The notes under the pieces were generated by a model that made no database searches, was not told the DNA's origin, and worked only from the letters and a program-made list of their open reading frames with translations. A program made the translations under genes and the position numbers. A stretch of DNA of 64,000 nucleotides from Oxytricha trifallax (Eukaryota > Ciliophora > Spirotrichea > Sporadotrichida > Oxytrichidae): NCBI GenBank assembly GCA_000711775.1, contig ARYC01018370.1, forward strand, positions 1-64,000, given 5' to 3'. This document shows positions 11,890 through 24,342 of the stretch, one piece after another; within the stretch, counting starts at the first letter, position 1, and every line of letters begins with the position of its first letter.

Positions 11890-13060
11890 TAAAAATGACA
11901 AACAATATAATAAAATGAGAAAATATTATCTGAAAATTTATTTTTTTTATAATTATTATACATTTACTAACAAAATATCAAATAATTATCTGTTTACAAT
12001 TTGAGAATTGTAGAAATAATAATTTTAATAACGAGAAAATACTATTTAAAATAATTAATAAAGCACAAGTTAAATATATTAAATAAAATGTAAGGAAAAA
12101 GTTTAAATCTATTCAAAATAAAAATACAAACAATGCATAAAATGGAATTAGAATATTACGATTTTATTTCAAAATCAATACCCTTGAAAAAAATTACTTG
12201 AGAAAAGATAAATAGTGAAATTGATGATGATTTTTTATCTCAATGTAATTACAGTCATATTGCTCTTATTTAATTTTTATAATTGATAAAATGAATATTC
12301 CAATATTAGAAAAATACTTAATTCAATATAACAATTATTTATGAAAATATAATAATATAGAATTAAAACTAAAGATTACATTCAGAAGTCTTATTATAGT
12401 TCCTTTTATTTAATATTCATTTAAATCTTAAGTTATTTTTACATTTGAGAAATTTAATAATAATAAGAATTTTTTATTAATTATTTCAATATTAATAACT
12501 ATACTTATTAACTTAAACTCTTTGAATATCTTTATTATTTTCAATATATCTTATATGGTTTTTTAGATAATGTCAATTAAAATGCAATTATCTGCAAAAT
12601 ATTTATGGAATTGTGTCCTGTCTCATAATCTTTATGATAATTTATAAATGCATATACCATAATCCTGTTAAACATAAACCTTGTCATTTACTCAAAGGAG
12701 TTTCATGCTTTCCTTTTGAAACAGCACATTCTGCACAATTGAAAACAGCAATCTGCTGGAGTACTAAAATAAAGAATCTGTTTAGAAAAAGTTTCAGAAA
12801 TTATGTATAAATTATAAATAATAGCAATTATATTAAGTTATATTTTGAATAAACTTATGATTATAATATTTAATAATTGATGATCGATGTTGTCTCAAAT
12901 TAAATCAATTACTTAGATATTTCAATTGTAGGCAAAAGATTATTTAGACTAATCTAAAAACATAATTTAGGCCCTAGTATTTAATATATTCTTTTCTAAG
13001 ATATAATCTTATAATAAAGGGTTGCTAAAACAATTATTTTTATAGAATAAATGTATTCAA
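11890..13060. other. AT-rich spacer with one small GC-richer patch
   Basis: Mostly A/T runs. The patch at 12,600-12,810 reads on the minus strand FNCAECAVSKGKHETPLSK with two CxxC-like cysteines before a TGA. On the plus strand it gives a 65-residue frame without motifs. The strand cannot be decided and I do not call a gene. Confidence 0.3.
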
Positions 13061-13740
13061 AAGTTTGTAATCCAAATGATTTTGATACTTCAACAATGAG
13101 TTATAGTATTAGATATATATTTTAATTTCTAATTTTTCTTTGATGGCTGAATAAGTTAAGATTTAAATATAGTTATATACTCAATATTGATAAAATACAT
13201 AAGATTAGGAAATCGTAAAAATAATAAAAAATAATAAAAAAAACAGCCATAAACTAAAAGTTATAAATAAGAATTAGATTAGTGAAAAAGTATGTTTATA
13301 AAATAAGTCCTAAATTTCAAATATTATTTGTGAAATGCTTCCTGCTCTTAATAATGGTTTTGTTTGAACTATATTAATTTTATTTCTGAAATTATTCTAT
13401 TTAGTGAAACAAGATTTATGTTTATGAATATGTATTCTTGCTTACGGGATTTGTGTTTTAGTGTATGTAGCTTTTCATCAAATTATTGTTGGTCTAGGCA
13501 TTATAGAAATATCTTTGCATCTTCAATGCCGTAATATTCATTTGATATTTTTTAGTTGCTTTATGTTATTAGTAATTCATTTAAAGACTATAATGTAAAA
13601 TGTAAGTAAAAATAAAAGAAATTATTAGTGAGCTAAGAATAAAAGAGGGTGAAGACTACTTATAAATTCTATAGGTTGCTATGACCTCCTCTTTCATTTT
13701 AATATAGGATTATCTATTTAAATTCAGTTTAATTTAAACT
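13060..13740. repeat. duplicated segment, copy 2 (lacks H1)
   Basis: Diverged partner of 7,650-8,650. At the position of H1 it simply reads TTAGATTAGTGAAAAAG, which is the unoccupied target. The two copies lie in the same orientation, about 5.4 kb apart. Confidence 0.7.
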
Positions 13741-14589
13741 ATTTACAATTTCTAATTTAAAAAAATTCATATATAATAATGCATATAATTATAGTTGAGG
13801 CTTCTTTGCTTTGTTTGCGCTACTATTGAGTTGATATATTAACTTAATTTTTTAAACTTTAGCTTTTAGAAATTCATTTTATACTTTATTTTCACTGCTT
13901 AAATCAAATTAATTTGTTAATTTGATTCTCGACTTGCAAAATAAAACTAAATAATAAGGCAATCATTCTTTTATTCATCACATATAAGATGTTTTATATT
14001 TAAAAAAAAAATGAATAAATATTATTTATATATTGAGAATTGTAACAAAAATGGGGATATCTTAATAATCTTAAAGTTATAGTTGTTAATAAGAACTACT
14101 TTGTTTAAGTTATTTATATGAGCAAAGTTAACTTTTATATGATTATCATCTTGGAGACTTCTATAATTGGTAAATTGATGCTCATTTTCTTCAATCATAT
14201 ATCATTATATGATAAAATCTTATAATTATCATTAATTGGAGAGTCAATGATTACAAATATAATCATATTAATAGAAAAATGTGAAAATAAAAAAGTTATG
14301 AAACAGTTGTTAAATTTTAAGAATAAATTAAAACTTTTCCAATCTAATTATTGAAAAATTAGACATATAGAATATAATAAAAGGTCAAAATCCCATTTAG
14401 AAACGAAAATATTTTAAATATATTATTTTTGTTATTGAATCAATTAAAAATACTAATTAACTAGAACGTCCAGGTTTAATCAATGGTTTTTCATTTCAAT
14501 TGCCATAACTTTTTATTTGATAATCTAATTAGTAGTAGTATTAAAATACTTGAAGGTAAAATTAAATAAATGCGATAATTACTCAAAGT

Positions 14590-17500
14590 AATTTTCTGGG
14601 TCTTTCACGATTTGGATATTCGATTCCGATTCTTTTATCTAATCGAAATTAGTGTTGTCAAATCAGTTACTTCTCCATAATTTTGACATAAGCCATCTTA
14701 AACAATTTTTTAATAGACTGGTAGTATTCGCGTTGTTCAAGTTATCTTATCCTTTGGTCTAGCCAAATCGTGTTTGTGATTATTTCTATTTATTTGTGAC
14801 TTTGTAAGTCCAATACTCTATTCTCTCTTATTTTTTTTGAGAATCTGTTTGGGTCTCCTGCTGAGTTAATCAATTCACAGTTCTTCATATGATTTTAGTC
14901 TACCAAGACCTTGTGTACACTTCAGTAATGTCTCATGCCATAGTTGATTAGAGTTTTCCCTTAACTTATTGCCATCATGGTGCCCATAACATTTTTAGTT
15001 AGGAATATTTTCTTTGATCTCTTCACTTTTTTTTAGGCCTTATGAATTGATCTATGTTCATGTTTCTTCTCATCATGTTTTTCTGAATCAAGTCCCTTAT
15101 TATTTCAGTGGTATTGGTTTTTTTAACTAGGTAAAATTCCTCAAAATTTTGTTGGGAATATCCATCGGTGTTCTAAACGCGATTATTTTTAGCTATAATT
15201 CCATATTCTCGATTTCTTTTTGTTTCGTGAATCGAGCAGCCACCAACGAAGTGTATTTGTAAATCATTAGCGATCTCATCTGTGCCATCATTATCGTGTC
15301 GCTTACTTTTCATTTGTTTGAATTCGTTAGTTTTTAGTATAATTCCGTTTTCTTTTTACTTTCACTCCAAGTATTCTTTAGTAGATTTTGTGTGTTAAGA
15401 CATATGTTTAATCCTAAGTACTTAGCTTCTTGGACTTTTTTAATCCCTTCTATTTAAAATTCATTTCTAAAGTTCCTTGAGTCATTCAAAATACTTTCTT
15501 TTTCGTGTTTAATTTTAAGTCGTGTGTTTTCTCTTATTCCCTGAGCATTCTATTACCCTTCTAAACTATTATGGGTCTTTAATTTTTATAAGGATGCCAT
15601 CTGCAAATGCAATTAACTTACCTTTTTTAATTAGAGATTTAATTTCTTTTTAAGCTTATAGAGCATCTTGTAGATATAGGTTGAATAACAAGGGCGATAA
15701 TATGCTTCCTTGTGTCATTCCCTGTTCTATTTTTATATCCTATTCTTCAAATGAGATTTTTTTATTCGAGAATAACATCTCAATAAGCTTGAATATTTCC
15801 GCATCTTTCTGACAACCTAACTTTCCTCTCAGAATTGATATAAGTTTGTTTTTCCATACTGAATCATAAACTTTTTTATAAGTCTAATAGTAGGTACGCC
15901 TCTCTTTAATTCCTCTTCCTCCTGGATTATTTGATGTGCTCGAGGAGGCTTATGAGGTTAATATGCGTACTTTTACTTTCTTTAAAACCATTTTGGTAAT
16001 TTCCTGTTTGTAGCAGACCACTCTTGTTTTCGTTTATTTTGTTAATAATAACTTTTTCCACTATTTTTCCTTGATGTGAATTAACTACTATTGGTCTTGT
16101 GTTGCTAACTTCTGGATATGAATCCTTTTGGTCTTTGGTTAAAAGGATCAACCTCCCCTCTTTGATTTATTGTGGGATTTATCTATCGTTGAGCAATTGG
16201 GTTATTTATTGAAAAACCATTTCTCGTATTTTCTAAAATTTTCTCAGGATTTTCCCATCAAACCCGTCTGGGTCTATTGCTATATTGAAGTTGGATTATT
16301 GTACACTTTTTTTGACAGTTTTTTTCCTCGCAGAATCTTTCTGATTCTTATTCGTCAAGCATCGTTATGTCTTTATTAATTTCCAATGTTTCTTTGTGTT
16401 TTCTTTTGTCTTTGAATAATTGACAGTAGAACTGTGATTTTAATTCTTGTATCCTCCCCTCAATTCTTTCGTCTTTAATCGTCAGTCTTTTAATTGGTTG
16501 TGAGTCTTTCTAACTCTACGCTAGTCTATTCACCATGTGGAAGAACCCTTTAAATCGTTTTTTTTCAAAGCACTGTTCTAGTTCTTTGATTGCTTCTCTC
16601 CATTTGATCTTCATTTCTTAAAATAAGTTGGCCTAGCTTGTCCCATTGTTTTTCAGGAACCACTCTGGTGGATGTTATTACCAATTTTTCCCTTTTACTT
16701 GTTTTTATATTTTTACTTCGAAACATTTTTGTATTGGATTGTCTAAGTCATTTAGTGAATATTCTCTTCCTTCTTCAATAAATGTCTTCCAACATTATTT
16801 TCTGATATCCGTTATTAATTGTAATTTCTCTGTCTGTTAATTTCAGGTCATAATCTTGGTAATTTGTTTTAAGAATCGCTTGGACTAGTTTATGATCCGT
16901 TAGTTTAAGTCTACATGTTTTCCATTTTACAGTCCTTGCATTTGTAAAAATCTGGTCAAGTTAGTTTCCTTTTGTATGAGTTTCTATTCCTTCTGTAATA
17001 GATTCTTTCAACCCCTATTTTTTTAAAATCTTTTCCCCAAGTCTTTGATATGGAAGTTCAAATCTCCCATCACAATTATACTCTGTTTTTGGCATTTCTA
17101 CTTTAGGGATTCAATCATAAAAATTAGTATGTTTTGCTGTTCTTTTAATTCTTCGGTCCAGTAAGGTGGTATGTAAGCTGTTATGATGTGGAGTGAGAAT
17201 CCCCACGTTCAAGATGTTCTAAGCTATAAATTGTTTGAGATTTTTAATTGTTTTCATCTCAAAGATTCCGCTATTTAATACTTACACTCCTCAATTCCTC
17301 GCTAGTTGGGTTTGAGCTATGTTCTTGTTGTTGATTCCATCCAGTCTTTAGATTCTTGTCTCTACAAGTCCTATGAAATTTCTGGTTTTTGCCTTCGATG
17401 TCCTTCATCAGTTAGTCTTGCTCGAGTTTTGAGTTCAGTCCTCTGACATTCTACAAGCATAACTTTATTCCTACGGTCCTCGCAATCCCTTGCCTTTTGT

Positions 17501-17850
17501 TACTTATGATTAGTTTTCTCCTCTTGGTTCGCTCTCTTTCCGCGAATCCCTCATTTCTTCTCACCCATCCTTCAACTTCTCTGACAGGTTAGTAGAATTC
17601 AAGCTGTCGGCTATTGTCAATCTTGACCGAATATTTGTTTATGTTTTTCCAATTGTTATATTACATCTAAACATTCTGGTTTTGAATTGTAGAATTTTAA
17701 GAATTTGATTTTGAATTTTCAAAGTACTTTTCAAACGTTTACTATGAAGATGGTTACTCTCCTTGACCACTTTTTTGCGAGTAGATAAGTAGTTTCCTCC
17801 TTCAATTGGTTACTAACTTATCTGGCTCCATTTTCCCGCCTCTTTAATTG
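14590..17850 (-). mobile_element. REP-like non-LTR retrotransposon (LINE), copy 1, decayed
   Basis: On the minus strand, from 17,831 downwards, the order is an N-terminal region (TFEKYFENSKSNS), then REVEGWVRRNEGFAERER, then an AP-type endonuclease (QNVRGLNSKL; IVMGDLN at 17,070-17,056) and a reverse transcriptase. The RT shows KDQKDSYPEVSNTRPIVV, a KVYDSVWK motif-A region and FADG at 15,607-15,596 where FADD is expected. Tetrahymena REP elements are known to be micronucleus-limited and to carry endonuclease and RT. This copy has in-frame TGAs, frame changes and a lost catalytic Asp, so it is dead. The 3' end at about 14,590 is set by loss of similarity to copy 2 and is approximate. Confidence 0.85.
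17831..17840 (-). promoter_or_regulatory. E2F-like site touching the REP copy 1 start codon
   Basis: TTTTCCCGCC on the plus strand (GGCGGGAAAA on the coding strand) directly precedes the REP ATG at 17,831-17,829. It matches the general E2F/DP consensus TTTSSCGC. Copy 2 has a closely similar site in the same place. Function is inferred from the motif alone. Confidence 0.45.
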
Positions 17851-20040
17851 TTAAAGATTTCAATATTTAATAATTCAATTATTGGTAAAAAAAGGTTCTT
17901 AATTTTATTGAATAAATTTTAAATATGTTATTGCCATAGTATTTGCATTATTATTCCAATTAGTTTGCTCTTGTAAATTATTTTATTTTCATAATAATTT
18001 ATCAGATTTTTATGAAAAATAAAAATCTGTGAGAATCCTTAAACTAACATTTTTTATATCAATTGTATTAACTGAGTCTTTAGAATCAAATTTATAATTC
18101 TAATAAAAATATAAGCTTTACTAGGTTATATAAATCTGGAATGATTCAATATATTTTATTGTTTTTCTAGTTTCTCGAATAACTCTTATTAATTTCTAAT
18201 TCTTAATTTTTCATTGCCTATATCGCATTTTCTTAACTTAATATTAACGGAGATATTTTCTTATTAACTTACTTATTACTTTTACTGAATACAAACAATA
18301 CTTCTTTTATTAAACTAATTATATAACTATTAAGCAAACCAAAAGGAATTTATTAGTATGCTATAATAAATTATTCAAAATGGCAAAAAACTATTTTTTA
18401 TTGACTAGAAATTATTTATTTTTTATGTATACTATATCTAGATTGGTTATTTATTCGTTGCCTTAAATAATATATAATGTATAAATATCTGTTTGTCTAA
18501 TCATCGATAATGAATAAATCAATGAATAAATAGTATTAAGATTTTATTAAGTAAATTCCATTGTTAACTTTAAGAATTAATACTTGTATTTAATTATAAT
18601 TTATCAATTTTAAGATTTAAAACGACAAAATTTTAGATAAATCCTGATAAAATTTAATATTTGAAATATTTCTTTATTGAATTATGAAGGTAATTTTGTA
18701 TGGATATCTCTCAACATTTATATAGTTCTATGCATCCTTATCTCTATAAAATTTAAACCTTATAAATGATTCACTTAAATAAACTTTCTAATAATTCGAG
18801 TAAGATGTAAAAATTATTCAATAATAGTGTATAATAAATAAAGGGATTGCTTATTTTAGTATTGAAATGATTATGGTTATGATAATAAAATGATTTATGT
18901 ATTTTCCAATGAATTATTACAGAATAAATAAAATGATAATACGTAGGAATAGAACAACTGAAAAACACAAAAAAAAGATAATTACTATTTTCATGAGTAA
19001 ATAATACACAATTTGTACAATGAGTTGATGTTTGACAGCTTATTCTCAATCATTTTAATATTAACATAAGTATTTGATTTAATTAACTCAATTAATAAAT
19101 TAATTTAAACCTATTAATTTTTTTTATTTTGTAGATTTATTAATACAAATAAATATAGAATTTTGTGATTCAAGTTTATTTTGAAATCAAATTAATATTT
19201 TGCCTGATAATTAATCTTTTTTAAATATTCAATTTAACATTAATTTTCTTAATTTTTCCTAAGTAAAAAATATATTTTGGATACTTAAGAATAAGCTGTT
19301 TTTCAAAACTTTAATGAAGTTTATACTTTTAAAATTCTATTGTACATTATCTGTTGTAAATTTCGATATAATATGAATAAGAATTGACATATAATTTCCT
19401 TCCTTTTTATTCTTTTTTTTGAAAATCTACTCAATTAATCCTCAACATTTTTAATATTTATTGAATTACAGAGATAAAAACAAGTGAAAATACTACCTTG
19501 AAAATATTTCATAAGATATTTTATTTTTTAATAGTATAGAGTTAAATATAGAATACATGTTTTAAATGTTAGAATTGTAAATGTTTGTATCATATTATAT
19601 CATTAGAGAGAATTAAATTTAATAAACTTAACTTTATCCATTAGCTCTTCTTTTTTTTTAACTTATATTCTTATATACAAAAGCACTTTTCAACAAGATT
19701 AATTAAAAACTATGCTAATTTCTAATTTTAATAAAAATAATTATTTTATTAGAAAAAATGAAGTTTTTTAAACTAGTTTAAATTTAAATAAATTTAACTA
19801 AAGTATCTAATTTTAATGCTTTATAGTTACCTCATATTTATTAAAATATAGCATAAATAACTATTAATCTGTCAAAAGTTAACTCCTATGTTTATTTCTA
19901 AATTTAATGATTTAACTTAACCACGATTCAATGCGATTATCATTATTACGAACTAAAATCTATTATTTTTTGCTGTGAAATATAAAATGTTCAGTTGTTT
20001 ATTATAATGACAATTAAAAATTAGTTAATATAAATTAAAA
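17851..20040. other. AT-rich spacer
   Basis: Long A/T runs with no motif-bearing frame. A minus-strand frame around 18,771-19,049 encodes only low-complexity aromatic-rich sequence, as expected from poly-A/T DNA. Confidence 0.5.
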
Positions 20041-20260
20041 ACCTGATAAATTAACAAGTATTCTCAAAGATCAGAATCTGGTAGAGGAGTGAAGTTCAAA
20101 GATATTAATGATGAGGATGATAATGAAGTAGATACGCATTGGGAAAATTTCTATATATTATCATAATTATATGTATTAGATCTTTTGTTAATTAGAAAGC
20201 TAGTAACACTTTAATTTTTCATTAAATTTAAATCTTGAATCATTCAATCAGCTTAAAAAT
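20040..20260 (+). repeat. possible diverged family H relic
   Basis: AAGTATTCTCAAAGATCA resembles the segment that opens the H core (AAGTATTCGTATAGATCA in copy 2), with similar AT-rich sequence to its left. The intron and hairpin core are missing. It then passes to an acidic frame, VKFKDINDEDDNEVDTHW. No H-type ends or TTA flanks are visible. The relation is tentative. Confidence 0.3.
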
Positions 20261-20953
20261 GTTATAAAATAGGGTTCGAAAAAGTGTATATATTTCAACA
20301 AACAATTTAGGATGAAAGAATGATGTGAAATCTCTTATTTATATATTATGCTTTAAAAAATATATACAAATACTAATATATTTAAAATAAGTTATTATAT
20401 TAAAGTAAGTATATTCAATAAATATTATTGATATAAAAAACAAATAAACAAATTAAGTATAAATCATAAGGTTCAAAACCTCCCAAAATTTTTTGACCTG
20501 CTTGAACTTCAAGCATCAACTTTAGAAGATTTTGCCATGTCTATATATAATTTATGAATAAATATAATTTTAGAAATGTTATAGTTTGAAGCTCGTTCGT
20601 GGCCGATGCTATAATCTCTGCCCCATTTTTAATTTAACTTTTTTAAAAAACTTTTTTTTAATCACATTTTTTTCATTTTTACTTACCAAAAATCATGAAT
20701 CTCAAAAATCCATTTTGATTATCATAGTTCCATTTAGATTTATCACTAATCTTTTTTGCTTTTTTTGGGTGCCTATTTTTGATTCCTTATCTGATTTTTT
20801 TAGGGAAAAAATTTTTTTTTGAAAAAAAAAGAACATTGTTCTGAATCCTCCCAGAATATACCAAAATCAATTAGGATTTCATGCTTGCTTTATATGATAA
20901 TTTTCAAATTTACTTAATTTAAGTTAAATATACTCATTAAAATTAAGAGTCAC

Positions 20954-21115
20954 GGGACCATTAATAAATAATGGTCCCGCGGGACTATTATTTAATAATT
21001 GTCCCGCATGAAATTTAAATCAAACATATAGTTAAAAGAACTTAATCAAAAAAAAAATTAAAACTTCAGTTTTAGGATCTTCTATCATAGACATCAAGAT
21101 AGAGGAATCCTAAAA
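20954..21115. other. cluster of three stem-loops
   Basis: Hairpin 1 (20,954-20,978) has arms GGGACCATTA and TAATGGTCCC. Hairpin 2 (20,979-21,007) follows immediately, with GCGGGAC and GTCCCGC arms extended by ATTAT/ATAAT. Hairpin 3 (21,070-21,115) pairs TTTTAGGAT with ATCCTAAAA and TCTATC with GATAGA. The first two share a GGGAC stem base and abut at CGCG, in an otherwise A/T-only region. They could fold as an RNA or form cruciform DNA; no known RNA family is recognised. Confidence 0.6.
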
Positions 21116-24100
21116 TTTTAAAAGTTTTTAAAGATTGTAAATATGATTAACTAGGTATTATTATGCACATGAAAATAAAAATAGTTCAGTTTATAACCAA
21201 TTACTTATTTTTCTATGGAAAAGTGGTTTATTGTTTGATGAGAAATGGCGCAATTAAGATGTAAAAGAATCTTAACAAATAATTGTTTTTTTTTATCGTG
21301 CATTTCCGAAAAGACTAAATTTTTTTAAAAAGTTTGATTGTTTTAATAAGAAATCTTTTACTTTACCATTGGCTATATCTATGATAGATTATTTATATTA
21401 AAAAGGTAGTATCATTCACAAAGTCAATAGATTTAACATTATTCAATAAAAATTGAATATTAATTGAAATTAAGGAAAATATAAATATCTAAGCAAATGA
21501 TAAGAGATAGGTATGGGAATTAAGAAGCTTAAAATTCTTGATTACCAACATATTATTATTATGTATCTGAATATACAAATATCCTCATTTCTTCCTGTTA
21601 TTTCATGTAATCCTCTTTTCATATTAGTATTAATTTTACTTAAAATTTTCTTTTATCGAGAATTAATATTAGAAATTATTAAAATCTATTGCTGTTAATA
21701 GGTAAATTTTAAAATGATTCCAATTTTAACAATAGTGTAAATTTGACAAGGATTTTCTTGATGATGATTGATAAATAAGAAAATTTCTTTGTTTTTAAGA
21801 TCTAGAGCGTTATACACAGGATATTATGCATCACATGTTTCTAAAGAAAAATATCTATTCTACTCCATTTAATCTGTTTGATTATTAAATTGATGGATAA
21901 TATAAATTTGCACTAACTACTTAAGCCCAAGTAAAGGATCTTTATATCCTGAATCAGATTTGATGATATTCAAATTAATGTTTTGATATTGTCAAATTAT
22001 TAAAATAAAAACTATAAAGTGTTAATATAAATGAGTCAGTTGTAGTCAAAAAAATAAAGAAATTTGAAATTTAAACTTGCTGTTGCTGCTAGACATTTCG
22101 GTATAGGCTGATTATTGATTGTGGGAATTGGTTATTTTTTTAATTATAATTTATTGTATTTATTTTTATTTAATATGCTTTTATTTAACTATATTTGAAT
22201 ATGTTATTGTTTCTCTCACTCTACTAATTTAAAAATTTGAATCATTATAAATTAAATTATTTGTTTTTATCAAGGATATATAGTTTTTTTATATATTTAA
22301 TATTAGTTTGTTAACTCAATATATCTATTTTTATTTTAATCATGATAATCAATCTTAAATTTATAGAAAACAATTATGAACAAAATATTGACTTTTTTAT
22401 ATTAAATTACTTAACAAATCTATTATAAGTTAATATTGTTTATACTTTATTTAGCATTATTTCAAGAATTGTATCATAAATAAACAAAAGATTTAAAGAA
22501 ATGTAAAGAAAAACTTCTAGACAAATTGAATTATAAACTTATAAATATTTATTAATACTTATTCTTAATTTTTATTCTTTATTATTCATAATTTAAAAGG
22601 AATTATCTTTTAAATCATTAAGCTGTAATTCATATATAAATTATAAGAATCCTTATATATTTTTTTAGAAAATTATATTATTATTTAACTTATTAAACAA
22701 AACAAATCTAAATTATATAAAATAAAAAAATATAACATTTCAAATTTTTTTGAATTTAATTGATATTTAAATTGATAATTTTGAAAACTTTGTAACGAAA
22801 AATTAAAATTAAATTAAAAGATCTTAAAAAGTTAATAAGTTTATGATAGTTTTATCATTTTAGTTGTTAAAACACTAATAATTATTATTTACTGCCTTCA
22901 ATATAAAATTAATATATATATATATCTTATCAATGAATTTTTCTTTCTTTTATTGAATTTACTTTAAATAACTTAAATATATATAATTATATAAAATGAC
23001 ATAAGAGAAAATGAAAAAAATTATAGGATACTGATTAAAAAGATATTTCTTTTAAATAGATTCATTTTCTTTTCTATTAATATTAAGAAAGATTGACATT
23101 AATGTTAAAATTACTAGATTGATGGGGGTCGTGGAAAAATTTATTATCAGAATAAATATTGAATAAATTATTGCATTATTATTAATAACATTTTTTCAAT
23201 TTTAGTAAATTATTATTAAAAAGAAAATTAAATTATATTAAAATAAAAAAATAACATTCTTTGATCATTCTTTTAATCTAAGGCTATCAATTAATTTCAG
23301 TCTAACTCTATATTTTTTAATATTAAGATAATATTTTATCATAGTTTTATGACAAGTTGAATAAAGAAGTTTGAAGAGAGAGAGAATGAAAAAATAAATA
23401 TTCTGTATTGTAATAAGATATAATAATGATAATGGCAGGGAGATAAAATTACAAATAAACAAATTGATTAGATGCATATCAAATTACACCAAATTACTTC
23501 CTTTTTCTATAATTATTCGAGTCCATTTTAAGATTAACCTGATATACTCATTTTTAATAAATTTATTTACAATTTTCAATATTAATTGAAAACACTTAAC
23601 TTCAATCCTATTACTTAAAAAGTAAATTAAGAAACATATTGATAAGAAACAATATAGGTTTACTACAAGCAATTTTGATACTCTAACAATGATTTTCCAT
23701 TATATAAATAAGCAAATAAAGCATAAAAATATATATAATTTTCATCATTCTCTCATATTTATTCTGTAAATTAGTTAATTTTGGTCTGCAATTTCTTTCA
23801 TAATAATTATATTCGAATAAATTATGGATATTTGTGGTATTAGTATTTTGCTACAGAAAACTACTTTATTTTTAATATTTTTATCTATTACAAATTCCAT
23901 TTAGTTGTTTATAGAATTTCTACAAGTATAGAACGTGAAAACTAAAAAAAATTAAAAAAATTGAAAGAACACACAAACTATTTAATAGTGAAAATTAAGA
24001 AATATAATATATAATGTCATAATTAGTTTAGTTTAAATGGGTAGATATTGTGATTTAATTTAACAAAACTTGAAAGTTAACTTTTAATAACTTCTATTCT

Positions 24101-24340
24101 TTTTTTTATTTTCATCATGAATCATGAATAATCAAAAATTCATTAAGTTTAGAGGGTAAGATTGGAAAATGGTATTTTTGAAATTATTAACAACATCATT
24201 ATTATCTATTTAATAAATAAATATAGGAGAAATGGAGAAATTCTAATCTCAATTAATTTAATAAGTCAAAACTGCCATTTAATTATAGCTTTTCTAATTT
24301 ATATTTGATTTGTAGTAGTTATAATTTTAATATAAAATAT
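21116..24340. other. AT-rich spacer
   Basis: No supported gene. Short frames at 21,513-21,700 and 23,265-23,672 are hydrophobic and AT-driven. A single GATGGGGGTCGTGG patch at about 23,120 is the only G-rich spot and has no partner. Confidence 0.5.
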
Positions 24341-24342
24341 AA

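Noticed and set aside
16170-16840. Plus-strand frames within REP copy 1
   Set aside because: Antisense to the minus-strand RT and endonuclease coding sequence; no motif of their own.
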